DNA of 64,000 nucleotides from Pseudomonas sp. LS44 (GTDB taxonomy: Bacteria; Pseudomonadota; Gammaproteobacteria; Pseudomonadales; Pseudomonadaceae), in contig NZ_CP102830.1 in assembly GCF_024730785.1 (NCBI RefSeq), positions 2,852,001 through 2,916,000 on the forward strand, written 5' to 3'. Under the pieces are notes generated by a model. It searched no databases and was not told the DNA's origin. It saw only the letters and a program-made list of their open reading frames with translations. The position numbers and the translations under genes were made by a program. Shown one piece after another: positions 30,837 through 40,347 of the stretch. Position 1 is the stretch's first letter, and each line of letters starts with the position of its first letter.

Positions 30837-32192
30837 ATGCGCGTCATGACCCCTATTTTCAGCGGCATGCTGATCACGATGGCCTGCGCCCACACCCAAG
30901 CGATGACCCTCTCAGAAGCCATTCAAAGCACCGTTGATTACCACCCCGAGATCCAGGCCAACATCAGCAGCCGGCTGTCTTCCGACGAGGAAGTCAAAGT
31001 CGCCAAGGGCGGTTACCTGCCCGTGGTCGATGCGCTGGGAGGCTACGGCCGCGAACGCTCGGACAATCCCACCACCCGCTCGCTCGGCGACCATCACAAG
31101 GAAACCCTGACCTACTCGGCCGCTGAGCTGCGCCTGCGGCAGATGCTCTTCGATGGTTTCAACACGCCCAACGAAGTGGCGCGGACCAAGGCAGTGAGCA
31201 ATTCGCGGGCTTATTACCTGCAAGGCACTGCGGAAAGCCTGGCTCTGCGGACAGTCGAGGTTTATCTGGAAGTGCTCAAGCGCCGCGAGATGGTGACGCT
31301 GGCGAAAAACAATCTGCAGACCCATACCCGCATCGGCGACCAGATCGGCCTGCGCAAGGATCGCGGTGTCGGCAGCACGGCGGACCTGGATCAGTCCGAA
31401 GCGCGCCTGGCCCTGGCGAAAAACAATCTGTACACCGAACAGGTCAACCTGGCCGACGCGGAAGCCAACTTCTACAGCGCCGTCGGCCGCATGCCCGACG
31501 AGCTGGTCGCCCCCACCACAGTGAAGGGCGAAATACCGGAGAACCAGCTGGCGGCCCGGCAGATGATGATGGACAACAACCCGCTGCTGAAATCCGCGCA
31601 AGCCGATGTGAACGCCGCGGAGAAGCAATATGAAGTGGCCAAGTCGCCGTTCTACCCGCGTTTCGATGCCGAACTGGCGACCCATGCCGACGACAGCGTC
31701 GCCGGCGACGAAGGCCACGACACCGGCTGGCGCGCCGGCCTGGTGATGAATTACAACCTGTTCAACGGCATGCGCGACAAAGCCCGGCTGCAATCCTCCT
31801 CGTACCAGATCAACCAGGCGATGGACATCCGCAACAACGCTCTGCGCCAGCTCAACGAGAACGTCATGCTGGCCTGGAATGCCATGGAAAACGCCCGCCA
31901 GCAAACCCCCACGGCCCGGGAGTACGCCGACTACACCGCCCGTGTACGCGAGGCGTATCAACAGCAATTCGGCCTCGGCCAACGCACCCTGCTCGACGTG
32001 CTGGACAGCGAGAACGAATTGTTCACCGCCAATCGTCGCTACGTCGAAGTGCGCTACACCGAAGAGTTCTCCATGTACCGGCTCCTCGCGGCCACCGGCG
32101 AACTGCTGCGCAAGCAAGGCACCGTGCTGCCGGCCGAAGCCACCGCACTGTCGGCCGTCAAGAGCGAAGCCCATCTACCAGACCTGAAGTAG
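30837..32192 (+). CDS. lapE: TolC-family outer-membrane channel of type I secretion (LapE-like)
   Basis: 451 residues. A signal peptide ends near HTQA, and the mature protein starts MTLSEAIQSTVDYHPEIQAN, the usual beginning of TolC-type efflux proteins. Two alpha-helical hairpin repeats follow, including NLQTHTRIGDQIGLRKDRGV and YTARVREAYQQQFGLGQRTLLDVLDSEN (the second shown in part). It forms the trimeric channel through which the adhesin is exported and in which its retention module would lodge. First gene of the exporter operon. Confidence 0.92.
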   Translation: MRVMTPIFSGMLITMACAHTQAMTLSEAIQSTVDYHPEIQANISSRLSSDEEVKVAKGGYLPVVDALGGYGRERSDNPTTRSLGDHHKETLTYSAAELRLRQMLFDGFNTPNEVARTKAVSNSRAYYLQGTAESLALRTVEVYLEVLKRREMVTLAKNNLQTHTRIGDQIGLRKDRGVGSTADLDQSEARLALAKNNLYTEQVNLADAEANFYSAVGRMPDELVAPTTVKGEIPENQLAARQMMMDNNPLLKSAQADVNAAEKQYEVAKSPFYPRFDAELATHADDSVAGDEGHDTGWRAGLVMNYNLFNGMRDKARLQSSSYQINQAMDIRNNALRQLNENVMLAWNAMENARQQTPTAREYADYTARVREAYQQQFGLGQRTLLDVLDSENELFTANRRYVEVRYTEEFSMYRLLAATGELLRKQGTVLPAEATALSAVKSEAHLPDLK

Positions 32193-32278
32193 GCCCGCCT
32201 GCAGGGGCTGGGCGCGCTTCATCGCCCGGCCAAAACTCGTCGGGAACGGCGAGTCGGGGGACCTAGGAGTAGTCAAAC

Positions 32279-34435
32279 GTGACGACCATGGAATTGGCCA
32301 GTTCGAATGACCCGCGGCTGAGCCACGACGACCCGTTGCTCGATGGCTTGCTGATTCTCTGCAAGCTGCACGGTTGCGTGGTCAGCCGCAGCAGCCTGAG
32401 CGCCGGCCTGCCGCTCCCCAAACAACGCCTCAGCGCCGACCTGCTGCCGCGCGCCGCGGCGCGTGCCGGCTTGCAGGGACGCATGCTGCGCCGCGAGTTG
32501 CAGGCGATTTCTCCACTCAATCTGCCGGTGCTGCTGCTCCTCAAGAATGGCCGCAGCGCCGTGCTGCGCCAGTGGGCGGACCAGGACCGCGCGTTGATCC
32601 TGCCCTGCGAAGCCGACGGCGGCGAGCAGTGGGTAAGCCGCGAACAACTGGCCGCCGAATACAGCGGCCAAGCGCTGTTCGCCCGCCCGCGGCATGAGCT
32701 GGAAGACCTGCGCAACCCGCTACTGCCGAGGGTCGAGGCCTGGTTCCGCGACACCTTGAAGCTATCGCGCTGGCTGTATGCCGACTCCATCCTGGCCAGC
32801 CTGCTGATCAACCTGCTCGGCCTGATGGTGCCGTTGTTCGTCATGCAGACCTACGACCGCGTGGTACCCAACCAGGCCACTGCGACGCTCTGGGTGTTGG
32901 CCATCGGCCTGTTGCTCGGCACCCTGTTCGAGCTGTTGCTGCGGGTATTGCGCGCCCATCTGCTGGATGTGGCCGGCAAGAAGACCGACGTGGTGCTGTC
33001 CGCCACACTGTTCGAGCGGATCACCGGCATGGCCCTGAAAGCACGGCCGGCCAGCGTCGGCGGCTTCGCGCAGAGCATCCATGACTTTCAGGGCCTGCGC
33101 GAATTCCTCACCGCCGTGACCCTGACCAGCATCATCGACCTGCCCTTCGCCCTGCTGATGCTGCTGGTCATCGGCCTGCTGGGTGGCTGGTTGGTGGTGA
33201 TCCCGCTGCTGGCCTTTCCGCTGACCATTCTGTTCGCGGCGATCATCCAGACCCGCCTGCGCGACACAGTGGAGAAAAGCCTGGCGCTCGGCGGTGAACG
33301 TCAGGCGCTGTTGATCGAAACCCTCGGCGGCCTGGAAACCCTGAAAGCCTGCGGCGCCGAAAGCGAGCGTCAGCATCAGTGGGAAGCCACCCACGGCGCG
33401 CTCACCCGCCTGGACACCCATGCGCGCTTTCTCTCCGCGCTGGCCACCAACGGCACGCTGTTCATTCAGCAGCTGGCAGGCATGGCGACCATCGTCGCCG
33501 GCGTCTACAGCATCATCGCCGGCAACCTCAGCGTCGGCGCCCTGGTCGCCACCTACATGCTCGGCAGCCGGGTGCTCGCCCCGCTCGGCCAGATCGCCGG
33601 ACTGATCACCCGCTACCAGCAGGCGCAGCTGACCATGCGCAGCACCGATGCGCTGATGGCCCTGCCGCAAGAACGCCAGGCCAAACAGCGGCCACTGGAA
33701 CGCACCGTGTTGCATGGCGACTTGGCCATCAGTCAGGCGACTTTCCGCTATCCGGGTCAGGACAGCCCGGCGCTGGCCAATATAAACCTGCACGTTCGCG
33801 CCGGTGAGCGGATCGGCATCATCGGCCGCAGCGGCTCCGGCAAAAGCACCCTGGGGCGCTTGCTGATGGGTTTCTACAGCCCGGATGAAGGCCAAGTGCT
33901 GCTCGACGGCCTGGATCTGCGGCAGATCGATGTGGCCGATCTGCGCCAGCAGATCGGCTATGTCACCCACGACATGCCCCTGCTATCCGGCAGCTTGCGC
34001 GACAACTTGACCCTCGGCGCCCGCTACGTCAGCGATGCGCGCATGCTCGAAGTCGCCGAAATCACCGGCGTCAGCGAACTCGCCCGGCAGCACCCGCAAG
34101 GCTTCGAACGCCCGGTCGGCGAGCGTGGCCAACTGCTGTCCGGCGGCCAGCGCCAGGCGGTATTGCTGGCCCGTGCGCTGCTGCTCGACCCGCCGATTCT
34201 GCTACTCGACGAACCCACCAGCGCGATGGACAACAGCAGCGAAGAAATCCTCCGCACCCGCCTGCACAGCTGGGTGCAGGGCAAAACGGTGCTGCTGATC
34301 ACCCATCGCTCGTCGATGCTCGGCCTGGTCGATCGCCTGCTGGTGCTCGACAACACCCATCTGGTGGCCGACGGACCGAAGCTGGCGGTGATGGAAGCGC
34401 TGCGCAAAGGCCATGTCGGCCCGACCGCCGTTTAG
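32279..34435 (+). CDS. lapB: Type I secretion ABC transporter, permease/ATPase (LapB-like)
   Basis: 718 residues. The GTG at 32279 is preferred because AGGAG lies nine bases upstream; an in-frame ATG three codons later is the alternative. The N-terminal domain (about 1-135) is a degenerate C39 peptidase-like module without the catalytic cysteine, as in HlyB/LapB exporters for RTX proteins. Membrane helices span about 165-440. The ATPase has Walker A GRSGSGKST from 516 (Lys522), the LSGGQRQ signature around 620 and Walker B LLLDEP with Asp644-Glu645. It energises export of the adhesin. Confidence 0.93.
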   Translation: MTTMELASSNDPRLSHDDPLLDGLLILCKLHGCVVSRSSLSAGLPLPKQRLSADLLPRAAARAGLQGRMLRRELQAISPLNLPVLLLLKNGRSAVLRQWADQDRALILPCEADGGEQWVSREQLAAEYSGQALFARPRHELEDLRNPLLPRVEAWFRDTLKLSRWLYADSILASLLINLLGLMVPLFVMQTYDRVVPNQATATLWVLAIGLLLGTLFELLLRVLRAHLLDVAGKKTDVVLSATLFERITGMALKARPASVGGFAQSIHDFQGLREFLTAVTLTSIIDLPFALLMLLVIGLLGGWLVVIPLLAFPLTILFAAIIQTRLRDTVEKSLALGGERQALLIETLGGLETLKACGAESERQHQWEATHGALTRLDTHARFLSALATNGTLFIQQLAGMATIVAGVYSIIAGNLSVGALVATYMLGSRVLAPLGQIAGLITRYQQAQLTMRSTDALMALPQERQAKQRPLERTVLHGDLAISQATFRYPGQDSPALANINLHVRAGERIGIIGRSGSGKSTLGRLLMGFYSPDEGQVLLDGLDLRQIDVADLRQQIGYVTHDMPLLSGSLRDNLTLGARYVSDARMLEVAEITGVSELARQHPQGFERPVGERGQLLSGGQRQAVLLARALLLDPPILLLDEPTSAMDNSSEEILRTRLHSWVQGKTVLLITHRSSMLGLVDRLLVLDNTHLVADGPKLAVMEALRKGHVGPTAV

Positions 34436-34444
34436 GAGCGAAGG

Positions 34445-35797
34445 ATGATCGAAGCCATTGGCGGTTACTTCGGCAGCATTCGCCAGCGCCGGCAGGACAC
34501 CGAATTCATGCCGGAAGTCGAAAGCGCGATCCTCGAGGATTCGCCGTGGCTGGCGCGGATCACCGTGTGGGCCGCCGCCGCGCTGCTGCTGGTGGCGCTG
34601 GTCTGGGCCAAGTTCGCGGTGCTCGAGGAAATCACCAGCGGCGAAGGCAAAGCCATTCCGTCGAGCAAGGTACAGGTGATTCAGAACCTGGAAGGCGGCA
34701 TCGTCACCGACATCTTCGTGCGCGAAGGCCAGGTCGTGGAAAAAGGCGACAAGCTGCTGCGCCTGGACGACACCCGCTACCAATCCAACAAAGGTGAAAG
34801 CGAGGCCGATCGCCTGGCGCTGGTCGCCCGCGTCGAACGTCTGGCCGCCGAAGCCGAAGGCCGGCCCATGGCACTGTCCGAGGAAATCACCCGCAGCGCA
34901 CCGCAGCTCGCCGAAGACGAGCTGGCGCTCTACACCTCTCGCCAGAAACGCCTGAGCAGCGAACAGCGCACCCTCAGTGAACAACTGCGGCAAAAAAACC
35001 AGGAACTCGCCGAATTCCGCTCCAAACAGCAGCAATATCGCTCGAGCCTCGGCCTCCTCCAGCAGGAGCTGAACATGTCCAGCCCGCTAGTCGGCACCGG
35101 GGCCATTTCCGAGGTAGAAATCCTCCGCCTGCGGCGCAGCGCCGTGGAGGTACGCGGCTCGCTGGACGCCACGACGCTGGCGATTCCCCGAGCCGAAGCA
35201 GCGATCAACGAGATCAAGAGCCGCATCGAGGAGTCCGAACTGGGCTTTCGCTCGGACGCCTCCAAAGAACTCAACGAAATGCGCACCGAACTGAAGAAGA
35301 TCACCTCCACTGGCGTCGCCATTCAGGACCGGGTCAGCCGCAGCACGGTGGTGTCGCCGGTCAAGGGCATCGTCAAGCAGCTGAAGGTCAATACGATTGG
35401 CGGCGTGGTGCAGCCCGGCAGCGACATGCTGGAAATCGTTCCGCTGGAGGACAGTCTGCTGATCGAAGCGCGGGTCCGTCCGCAAGACGTGGCGTTTTTG
35501 CACCCGGGACAGAGCGCCACCGTGAAGTTCACCGCCTATGACTACACCATCTACGGCGGCCTCAAGGCCCGCCTCGAACTGATCGGCGCCGACACCGTCA
35601 CCGACGACAAGGGCAACAGCTTCTATTTGATCCAGGTGCGCACGGACAAAAGCCACCTGGGTACCGACGAGCATCCGTTGCTGATCATCCCCGGCATGGT
35701 CGCCAACGTCGGCATCATCACCGGCGAGAAAAGCGTGCTGGACTATCTGCTCAAACCAATTCTCAAAGCCCGCTCGGAAGCGATGCGCGAGCGTTGA
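34445..35797 (+). CDS. lapC: HlyD-family membrane fusion protein (LapC-like)
   Basis: 450 residues: a short cytoplasmic N-terminus, one membrane helix at about 37-55 and a periplasmic part. GIVTDIFVREGQVVEKGDKL is the first half of a lipoyl-like domain. A long coiled coil follows (about 120-300), then RSTVVSPVKGIVKQLKVNT closes the lipoyl domain. The C-terminal beta-barrel contains HPGQSATVKFTAYDYTIYGG. It links the ABC transporter to the TolC-like channel. It starts nine bases after lapB and is the last gene of the exporter operon. Confidence 0.93.
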   Translation: MIEAIGGYFGSIRQRRQDTEFMPEVESAILEDSPWLARITVWAAAALLLVALVWAKFAVLEEITSGEGKAIPSSKVQVIQNLEGGIVTDIFVREGQVVEKGDKLLRLDDTRYQSNKGESEADRLALVARVERLAAEAEGRPMALSEEITRSAPQLAEDELALYTSRQKRLSSEQRTLSEQLRQKNQELAEFRSKQQQYRSSLGLLQQELNMSSPLVGTGAISEVEILRLRRSAVEVRGSLDATTLAIPRAEAAINEIKSRIEESELGFRSDASKELNEMRTELKKITSTGVAIQDRVSRSTVVSPVKGIVKQLKVNTIGGVVQPGSDMLEIVPLEDSLLIEARVRPQDVAFLHPGQSATVKFTAYDYTIYGGLKARLELIGADTVTDDKGNSFYLIQVRTDKSHLGTDEHPLLIIPGMVANVGIITGEKSVLDYLLKPILKARSEAMRER

Positions 35798-35824
35798 TGT
35801 CGATGTCGTCCCGAAATCGGCCGA

Positions 35825-35899
35825 TGGGTATCGCTGCGCTCGGACTGCCCGCCCCAACCTACGGGTCTTGCGTAGGTTGGGTTGGGCGCAGCGATACCC
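35825..35899. repeat. Nested inverted repeat after lapC
   Basis: The outer arms GGGTATCGCTGCGC (35825-35838) and GCGCAGCGATACCC (35886-35899) enclose inner arms CCAACCTACG and CGTAGGTTGG. It lies between convergent lapC and the DTW gene and may serve as a transcription stop. This type of GGTTGGG palindrome is common in Pseudomonas intergenic DNA. Confidence 0.75.
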
Positions 35900-35941
35900 A
35901 AAAAATGTCTGTCCTACTGACCCGGTCGTCTCTTCGCCAGC

Positions 35942-36541
35942 CTACTGATCCGCATGATTACGCCGAAACGTCTCCTCGCCCATTGCCGAGATCTGCCCGT
36001 CGATCAACGCCTCGAACGGTCGCAGCAACTGCGAGAAATCCCGTGGTGCCTCGATAATCTGCAGCGCCGCGACGATCGCCTCCAGCGTCGACAAGGCGCC
36101 CGCCATGGGCGCCTTGCGCAGGCGATAGCGTGAACTCAAGCCTTCCGGCAGGCTCGCCCGCGGCAGCTCGGCCAATAGTGGATTGCAGTGCAGCAACTTG
36201 CGCGCCTTGCGCCACGTGCCGTCAGGAACCACCAACAGCAACGGTTCGACCTCGGCGGCAACCCACTCGGTGAGTGCCACGGCCCGTTCACCGGGGAACA
36301 ACAGGCACGGCCGATAGCCAGGCTGCGCTAGGAGCGCCGGCAGATCCTCGAACACTTCGCCGACCAGCAGCTGCGCGTTGGGCAACCCCAGGGCCGCCAG
36401 CCGCGCGGTGTTCAGCGCATGATTGGCCTCGCTCGGATGCTGCAGGATCAATAGCCGCGTACGACTGTCGACTTGCGTAATCAACGCGCACAGGCAATGG
36501 TTGAGCGGGCGGTTACAGCGTGGGCATTGGGGGCGTGACAT
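35942..36541 (-). CDS. DTW domain protein, probable tRNA-uridine aminocarboxypropyltransferase
   Basis: 199 residues. The N-terminus has the zinc-type cluster CPRCNRPLNHCLC, followed by LLILQHPSEANHALNTAR and LLVVPDGTWRKARKLL, which contains the DxTW signature. The SSRYRLRKAP segment is also typical. DTW proteins such as E. coli TapT (YfiP) transfer the aminocarboxypropyl group of S-adenosylmethionine to a tRNA uridine to form acp3U. Length is close to the family norm. Divergent from the SRPBCC gene. Confidence 0.88.
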   Translation of the reverse strand: MSRPQCPRCNRPLNHCLCALITQVDSRTRLLILQHPSEANHALNTARLAALGLPNAQLLVGEVFEDLPALLAQPGYRPCLLFPGERAVALTEWVAAEVEPLLLVVPDGTWRKARKLLHCNPLLAELPRASLPEGLSSRYRLRKAPMAGALSTLEAIVAALQIIEAPRDFSQLLRPFEALIDGQISAMGEETFRRNHADQ

Positions 36542-36604
36542 ACGACTTCTCCTGACCCGTCAGTGTGCCACAAGCCCTCTTCCCCCGACCCGACGAGCAC
36601 CCGC

Positions 36605-37024
36605 ATGAGCCAGCCACTGCCATCGCAAACCCTCAGCGTGCATATCCAGCGCGAGCTGGACACGGTCTACCGCTTCCTTGCGCAACCGGCGAACTTCCCG
36701 CTCTGGGCGTCGGGGCTGGGCGATGGCCTGCAATCCATCGACGGTGAGTGGTTCGCCGACACCGCCAATGGCCGGGTACGCATCCGTTTCAGCGAAGCCA
36801 ACGCCTTCGGCGTGCTCGATCACTACGTCTATCCGGCGCCGGGCATTGAAATCTATGTGCCGCTGCGGGTGCTCGCCAACGGTGATGGCTGCGACGTGGT
36901 CTTTACTTTGTTCCGCCAGCCGGACATGGACGATGCCAGTTTCGCCGCCGATGCGGACTGGGTCATGCGCGATCTGGATGCGATGAAGCAACTGCTCGAA
37001 ACCCCTGACCAGGAGCCGCGATGA
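36605..37024 (+). CDS. SRPBCC (START-like) family protein
   Basis: 139 residues from the ATG at 36605. The pattern LSVHIQRELDTVYRFLAQPA, then WASGLG and VRIRFSEANAFGVLDHYV, is typical of polyketide-cyclase-like SRPBCC proteins with a hydrophobic ligand cavity. No catalytic residues are evident. Its stop overlaps the start of the GST gene (ATGA), so the two are translationally coupled. Substrate unknown. Confidence 0.8.
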   Translation: MSQPLPSQTLSVHIQRELDTVYRFLAQPANFPLWASGLGDGLQSIDGEWFADTANGRVRIRFSEANAFGVLDHYVYPAPGIEIYVPLRVLANGDGCDVVFTLFRQPDMDDASFAADADWVMRDLDAMKQLLETPDQEPR

Positions 37025-37686
37025 TCACTGTCCACCACCTCAACAACTCCCGCTCGCAGCGCGTGCTCTGGCTGTTGGAAGAACTGGAGCTGCCCTACCA
37101 GATTCAGTATTACCAGCGTGATCCAAAGACCATGCTCGCCCCACCGGAGCTGCGCGCCGTGCATCCGCTGGGCAAATCGCCGGTGCTCAGCGATGGCGAA
37201 CTGGTACTGGCGGAATCGGGAGCGATCATCGAGTACCTGGTGGAGCGCTACGGCAATGGCCGTCTGCAGCCGGCCGACGCCGGTGAGCGCCTGCTGTACC
37301 GCTACTGGCTGCACTATGCCGAGGGCTCGGCGATGCCGCCGCTGTTGCTCAAGCTGGTGTTCGACCGGATCGAACGCGGGCCCATGCCGTTCTTCATCCG
37401 GCCGATCGCCAAGGCCATCGCCAGCAAGGCGAAGAGCAGTTTCATCCAGCCGCAGATCAACCAACACCTCACCTATCTGAAGGGCGCACTGGCCAGCAGC
37501 GGTTGGTTTGCCGGCCATGCATTCAGCGCCGCCGATATCCAGATGAGTTTTCCGCTGGAAGCGGCACAGGCCCGGGGCGGCCTGGACAACCGTTACCCAC
37601 AGCTGACCGGGTTCCTCCAGCGCATCCACGACCGTCCGGCCTATCAGCGCGCGCTGATCAAGGGTGGGCCTTTTGAGCTCGGCTGA
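37021..37686 (+). CDS. Glutathione S-transferase
   Basis: 221 residues. The N-terminal thioredoxin-like domain starts MITVHHLNNSRSQRVLWLLE, with the NSRSQR region expected to bind glutathione, and LVLAESGAIIEYLVERYG carries the conserved ES motif. The helical C-terminal domain ends with the GWFAGHAFSAADIQM N-capping motif. It probably conjugates or reduces electrophilic compounds in the cytoplasm. The four-base overlap with the SRPBCC gene suggests a shared transcript. Confidence 0.92.
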   Translation: MITVHHLNNSRSQRVLWLLEELELPYQIQYYQRDPKTMLAPPELRAVHPLGKSPVLSDGELVLAESGAIIEYLVERYGNGRLQPADAGERLLYRYWLHYAEGSAMPPLLLKLVFDRIERGPMPFFIRPIAKAIASKAKSSFIQPQINQHLTYLKGALASSGWFAGHAFSAADIQMSFPLEAAQARGGLDNRYPQLTGFLQRIHDRPAYQRALIKGGPFELG

Positions 37687-37697
37687 AGGAGCCGGTA

Positions 37698-37889
37698 TTA
37701 GTCATCGAAGCCTTGCGGCCGCACCATCAACCCCGGCATGGCTTGAGTCGTCGAGCGCACCGCACGCAGGGCCTGGCTGGCGGCCAGATTGGCGACTGCC
37801 CAGCAGCGCACAGCGGGGTCTGCCGACTGGGCGAGATGCTCGATGATGTAGGGCGGAACGATGCAATGGAGCGGATTGCGCGAGCACAT
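37698..37889 (-). pseudogene. Remnant of a protealysin-type M4 metallopeptidase (propeptide only)
   Basis: A 63-residue frame beginning MCSRNPLHCIVPPYIIEHLA. The Cys-Ile-Val-Pro-Pro segment near the start and the ADPAVR... RAVRSTTQAMP continuation resemble the short propeptide of protealysin-like neutral metalloproteases. The catalytic domain (HEXXH and zinc-binding Glu) is entirely absent: the frame ends within a few residues after the propeptide and the GST gene begins at once. I read this as a 3'-truncated gene. The family assignment rests on motif memory and is moderately secure. Confidence 0.55.
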
Positions 37890-38509
37890 GGATCGGGCTT
37901 CGCAGTGGCCGGAGATAGTGAAGGTGTAAGCCACACCTACCGAAAAACCCACTCGATGCGCCGCGCACCGAGATAGATGGGGGTGAACTCCCCGACAGCG
38001 AAAACCATATGCCAGCAGCGAAGCACCAATTGATATCAATGCGCCGCAAAAATCTATCCAAACCCTTCTAAAACAGCCACTTGCCCTGCATTTAAGAACA
38101 ATTCCGATCTAGACTAATATTTGACACTTTCAGCAACAATCTTCCAGCCACTGAGGATTCGGACGCTTGTTTGCAAGCGTTGTGATGCACAGGAGAGGGT
38201 GCTGCGCCGTATCCAGGGCCATCACCACGGCAGAGATCATTCCTGGGCAGAGAGCAAGTCGCCCGCAGTTAAGAGCATCGACCTACCGGCTTTTTCCACA
38301 CTCCCTTCACGCACCCTCACAGCGACCACCTGGCCACTCTCGTCAATGCATGGCCGCCTGCGGCACGAAAGCGAGCCTGAGAAGAATTCGGCCGTGACCG
38401 TCAGCCCGCCAGCCGAATGCCCGGCGTGAAACCGCCGCTGGCCGTTCATCGCCCAGCCAGACGCGACGTTGAGCCAGCGACGAGCACGCTATCTGCAGGG
38501 AGTATCGCC
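37890..38509. other. Long intergenic region before the first multicopper oxidase gene
   Basis: About 620 bases without a convincing gene. It contains an AT-rich stretch (38060-38150) that could hold the promoter of the oxidase operon, and a small inverted repeat ACGCTTG-TTTG-CAAGCGT at 38163-38180. The leader between this repeat and the oxidase start is unusually long (about 330 bases). Confidence 0.5.
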
Positions 38510-40309
38510 ATGAAAACTACAAAACTGAAACATGGGCAAGGTCAGCTGCCAAACCCACAAGACCCGGCCGCTATCGAGGGGCGACGCACATTCCTCAAGC
38601 TTGGCGCCGCCGCGCTACTGACGCCGGTCTTTCTGAACGGGCGTACTGCTGTCGCTGCGGTTACACCGGTGTACCCGCCCAGCCCGCCAACCACGCCCTG
38701 GCTGGTGACGCTACCTAATGCGATTACTCCACTCCAGGCAGTTCCTGCCCTGAACCCGAGCCCCACCGAGGCGGCAAATACCGCCGCTGGTGAAGCAGGA
38801 CGCGCACCCCACCAACGTTTCAACGAGCTGATCGGAGTGCTCGGCGCGCCGCTGCTCTACGAGCTGAGGGCCAAGGAGCGTCTCGATTGGGTGTTTCACC
38901 CAGCCTATCCGCCGCAACCCATCTGGGGCTACGAAGGCACTACGCCGGGTGCCGTCAGCCCTGGCCCAACGATCTTCGCGCACTATGGCAAACCGATCAT
39001 CGTCCGCTTCCGCAACCAGCTGCCGCAGGATCACGTCGGTTTCGGCACCCCGGAAATCTCCACCCACTTGCACAATGCCCACACGGGGTCGGAGAGCGAC
39101 GGTTTCCCAGGGGACTACTACAGTGCGAACAAGGCCGGCCCGACCTTGGCCGCGCCTGGGGAATTCAAGGACCACTTCTACCCGAACATCTATGCCGGCT
39201 ACGACCAGCTGCAAGACCACATCGGCGACCCGAACGAGGCCATGGGCACGCTGTTCTACCATGACCACACCTTGGACTTCACCGCTCCGAATGTAGTGCG
39301 CGGCTTGTTTGGAAGTTACCTGCTATTCGACGACGTCGACTCGGGTGACGAACTTGATCCGAGTCCGAGCGCGCTGAACCTGCCGAGCCATCCGTACGAC
39401 TACCCGCTGGCCTTCGCCGATCGGCGTTTCGATGCGAACGACATGCTGTTCTACGACCAGATCAATCCCGAGGGCGTGTTGGGCGACAAGGTGCTGGTCA
39501 ACGGGTACATCGAGCCAGTGCTCAAGGTCGCGCGGCGTAAATATCGCCTGCGTTTGCTGAACAGCGGGCCGAGCCGCTTTTATGCTCTCTCCCTGGTGAC
39601 CTCGAGCGGTAAAGTCGAGAAGTTCACGCTCATCGCCAACGACGGTAACCTGCTACCGGCCCCGCTGCTCAATCAGACGCGGGTGATGCTCGGCATGGCC
39701 AACCGCTCCGACATCGTCGTGGACTTCTACAAGTACCCGATCGGTACGGTGCTCTATTTCGTCAACAAGATGCGCCAGCTAGATACCCGGGAAGGCAAGG
39801 ACATCAAGGAGCCGGGCACCCGCGTACTCAAGTTCATCATCGATCGTGAACCACCGCAGCAGGACCTGAGCGAGGTGCCGAGTACCCTGCGGCCGCTGCC
39901 GCCCATCACTGCAGCGGAGATCGCCGGCGCACCGGTGCGCCGCTGGATATTCGACCGTTCGGGTGGCATGTGGACGATCAACGGCCAGCTGGTCAACGTG
40001 AAGCGTCCGCGAGCCTTGATTACCCAAGGCCGCGCCGAGATATGGGAGTTGGTGAACCCTGAAGATGGCTGGACTCACCCTATTCATATCCACTTCGAAG
40101 AAGGACAGATCATCGGCAAGATCCAGAAGGGCGTGAATAAGCCTCTGCTCGCGCACGAGCTAGGCCGCAAGGACGTTTACGTACTCGAAGAATTCACGAC
40201 CCTGCGGGTGTTCCTGCGCTTCCGCGACTTCAAAGGCAAGTACGTCATGCACTGTCACAACCTGATCCACGAGGACCACGCGATGATGCTCAGATGGGAC
40301 ATCGTCTGA
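38510..40309 (+). CDS. Tat-exported multicopper oxidase (CotA/phenoxazinone synthase-like), copy 1
   Basis: 599 residues from the ATG at 38510, with AGGGAG seven bases upstream. The Tat signal GRRTFLKLGAAALL is followed by a hydrophobic stretch. Copper ligands are seen as HLHNAH (from His186), HDH (251-253), HPIHIH (523-528) and HCHNLIHEDHAM (581-592), with Cys582 for type 1 copper and Met592 as likely axial ligand. It should oxidise a phenolic or metal substrate in the periplasm with reduction of O2 to water. The substrate is unknown. It is followed after 38 bases by a SCO gene, and the pair is repeated downstream. Confidence 0.9.
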   Translation: MKTTKLKHGQGQLPNPQDPAAIEGRRTFLKLGAAALLTPVFLNGRTAVAAVTPVYPPSPPTTPWLVTLPNAITPLQAVPALNPSPTEAANTAAGEAGRAPHQRFNELIGVLGAPLLYELRAKERLDWVFHPAYPPQPIWGYEGTTPGAVSPGPTIFAHYGKPIIVRFRNQLPQDHVGFGTPEISTHLHNAHTGSESDGFPGDYYSANKAGPTLAAPGEFKDHFYPNIYAGYDQLQDHIGDPNEAMGTLFYHDHTLDFTAPNVVRGLFGSYLLFDDVDSGDELDPSPSALNLPSHPYDYPLAFADRRFDANDMLFYDQINPEGVLGDKVLVNGYIEPVLKVARRKYRLRLLNSGPSRFYALSLVTSSGKVEKFTLIANDGNLLPAPLLNQTRVMLGMANRSDIVVDFYKYPIGTVLYFVNKMRQLDTREGKDIKEPGTRVLKFIIDREPPQQDLSEVPSTLRPLPPITAAEIAGAPVRRWIFDRSGGMWTINGQLVNVKRPRALITQGRAEIWELVNPEDGWTHPIHIHFEEGQIIGKIQKGVNKPLLAHELGRKDVYVLEEFTTLRVFLRFRDFKGKYVMHCHNLIHEDHAMMLRWDIV

Positions 40310-40347
40310 GTCACGCGACAACGTGTTTCGCAGGGTGGAGGGATTAC

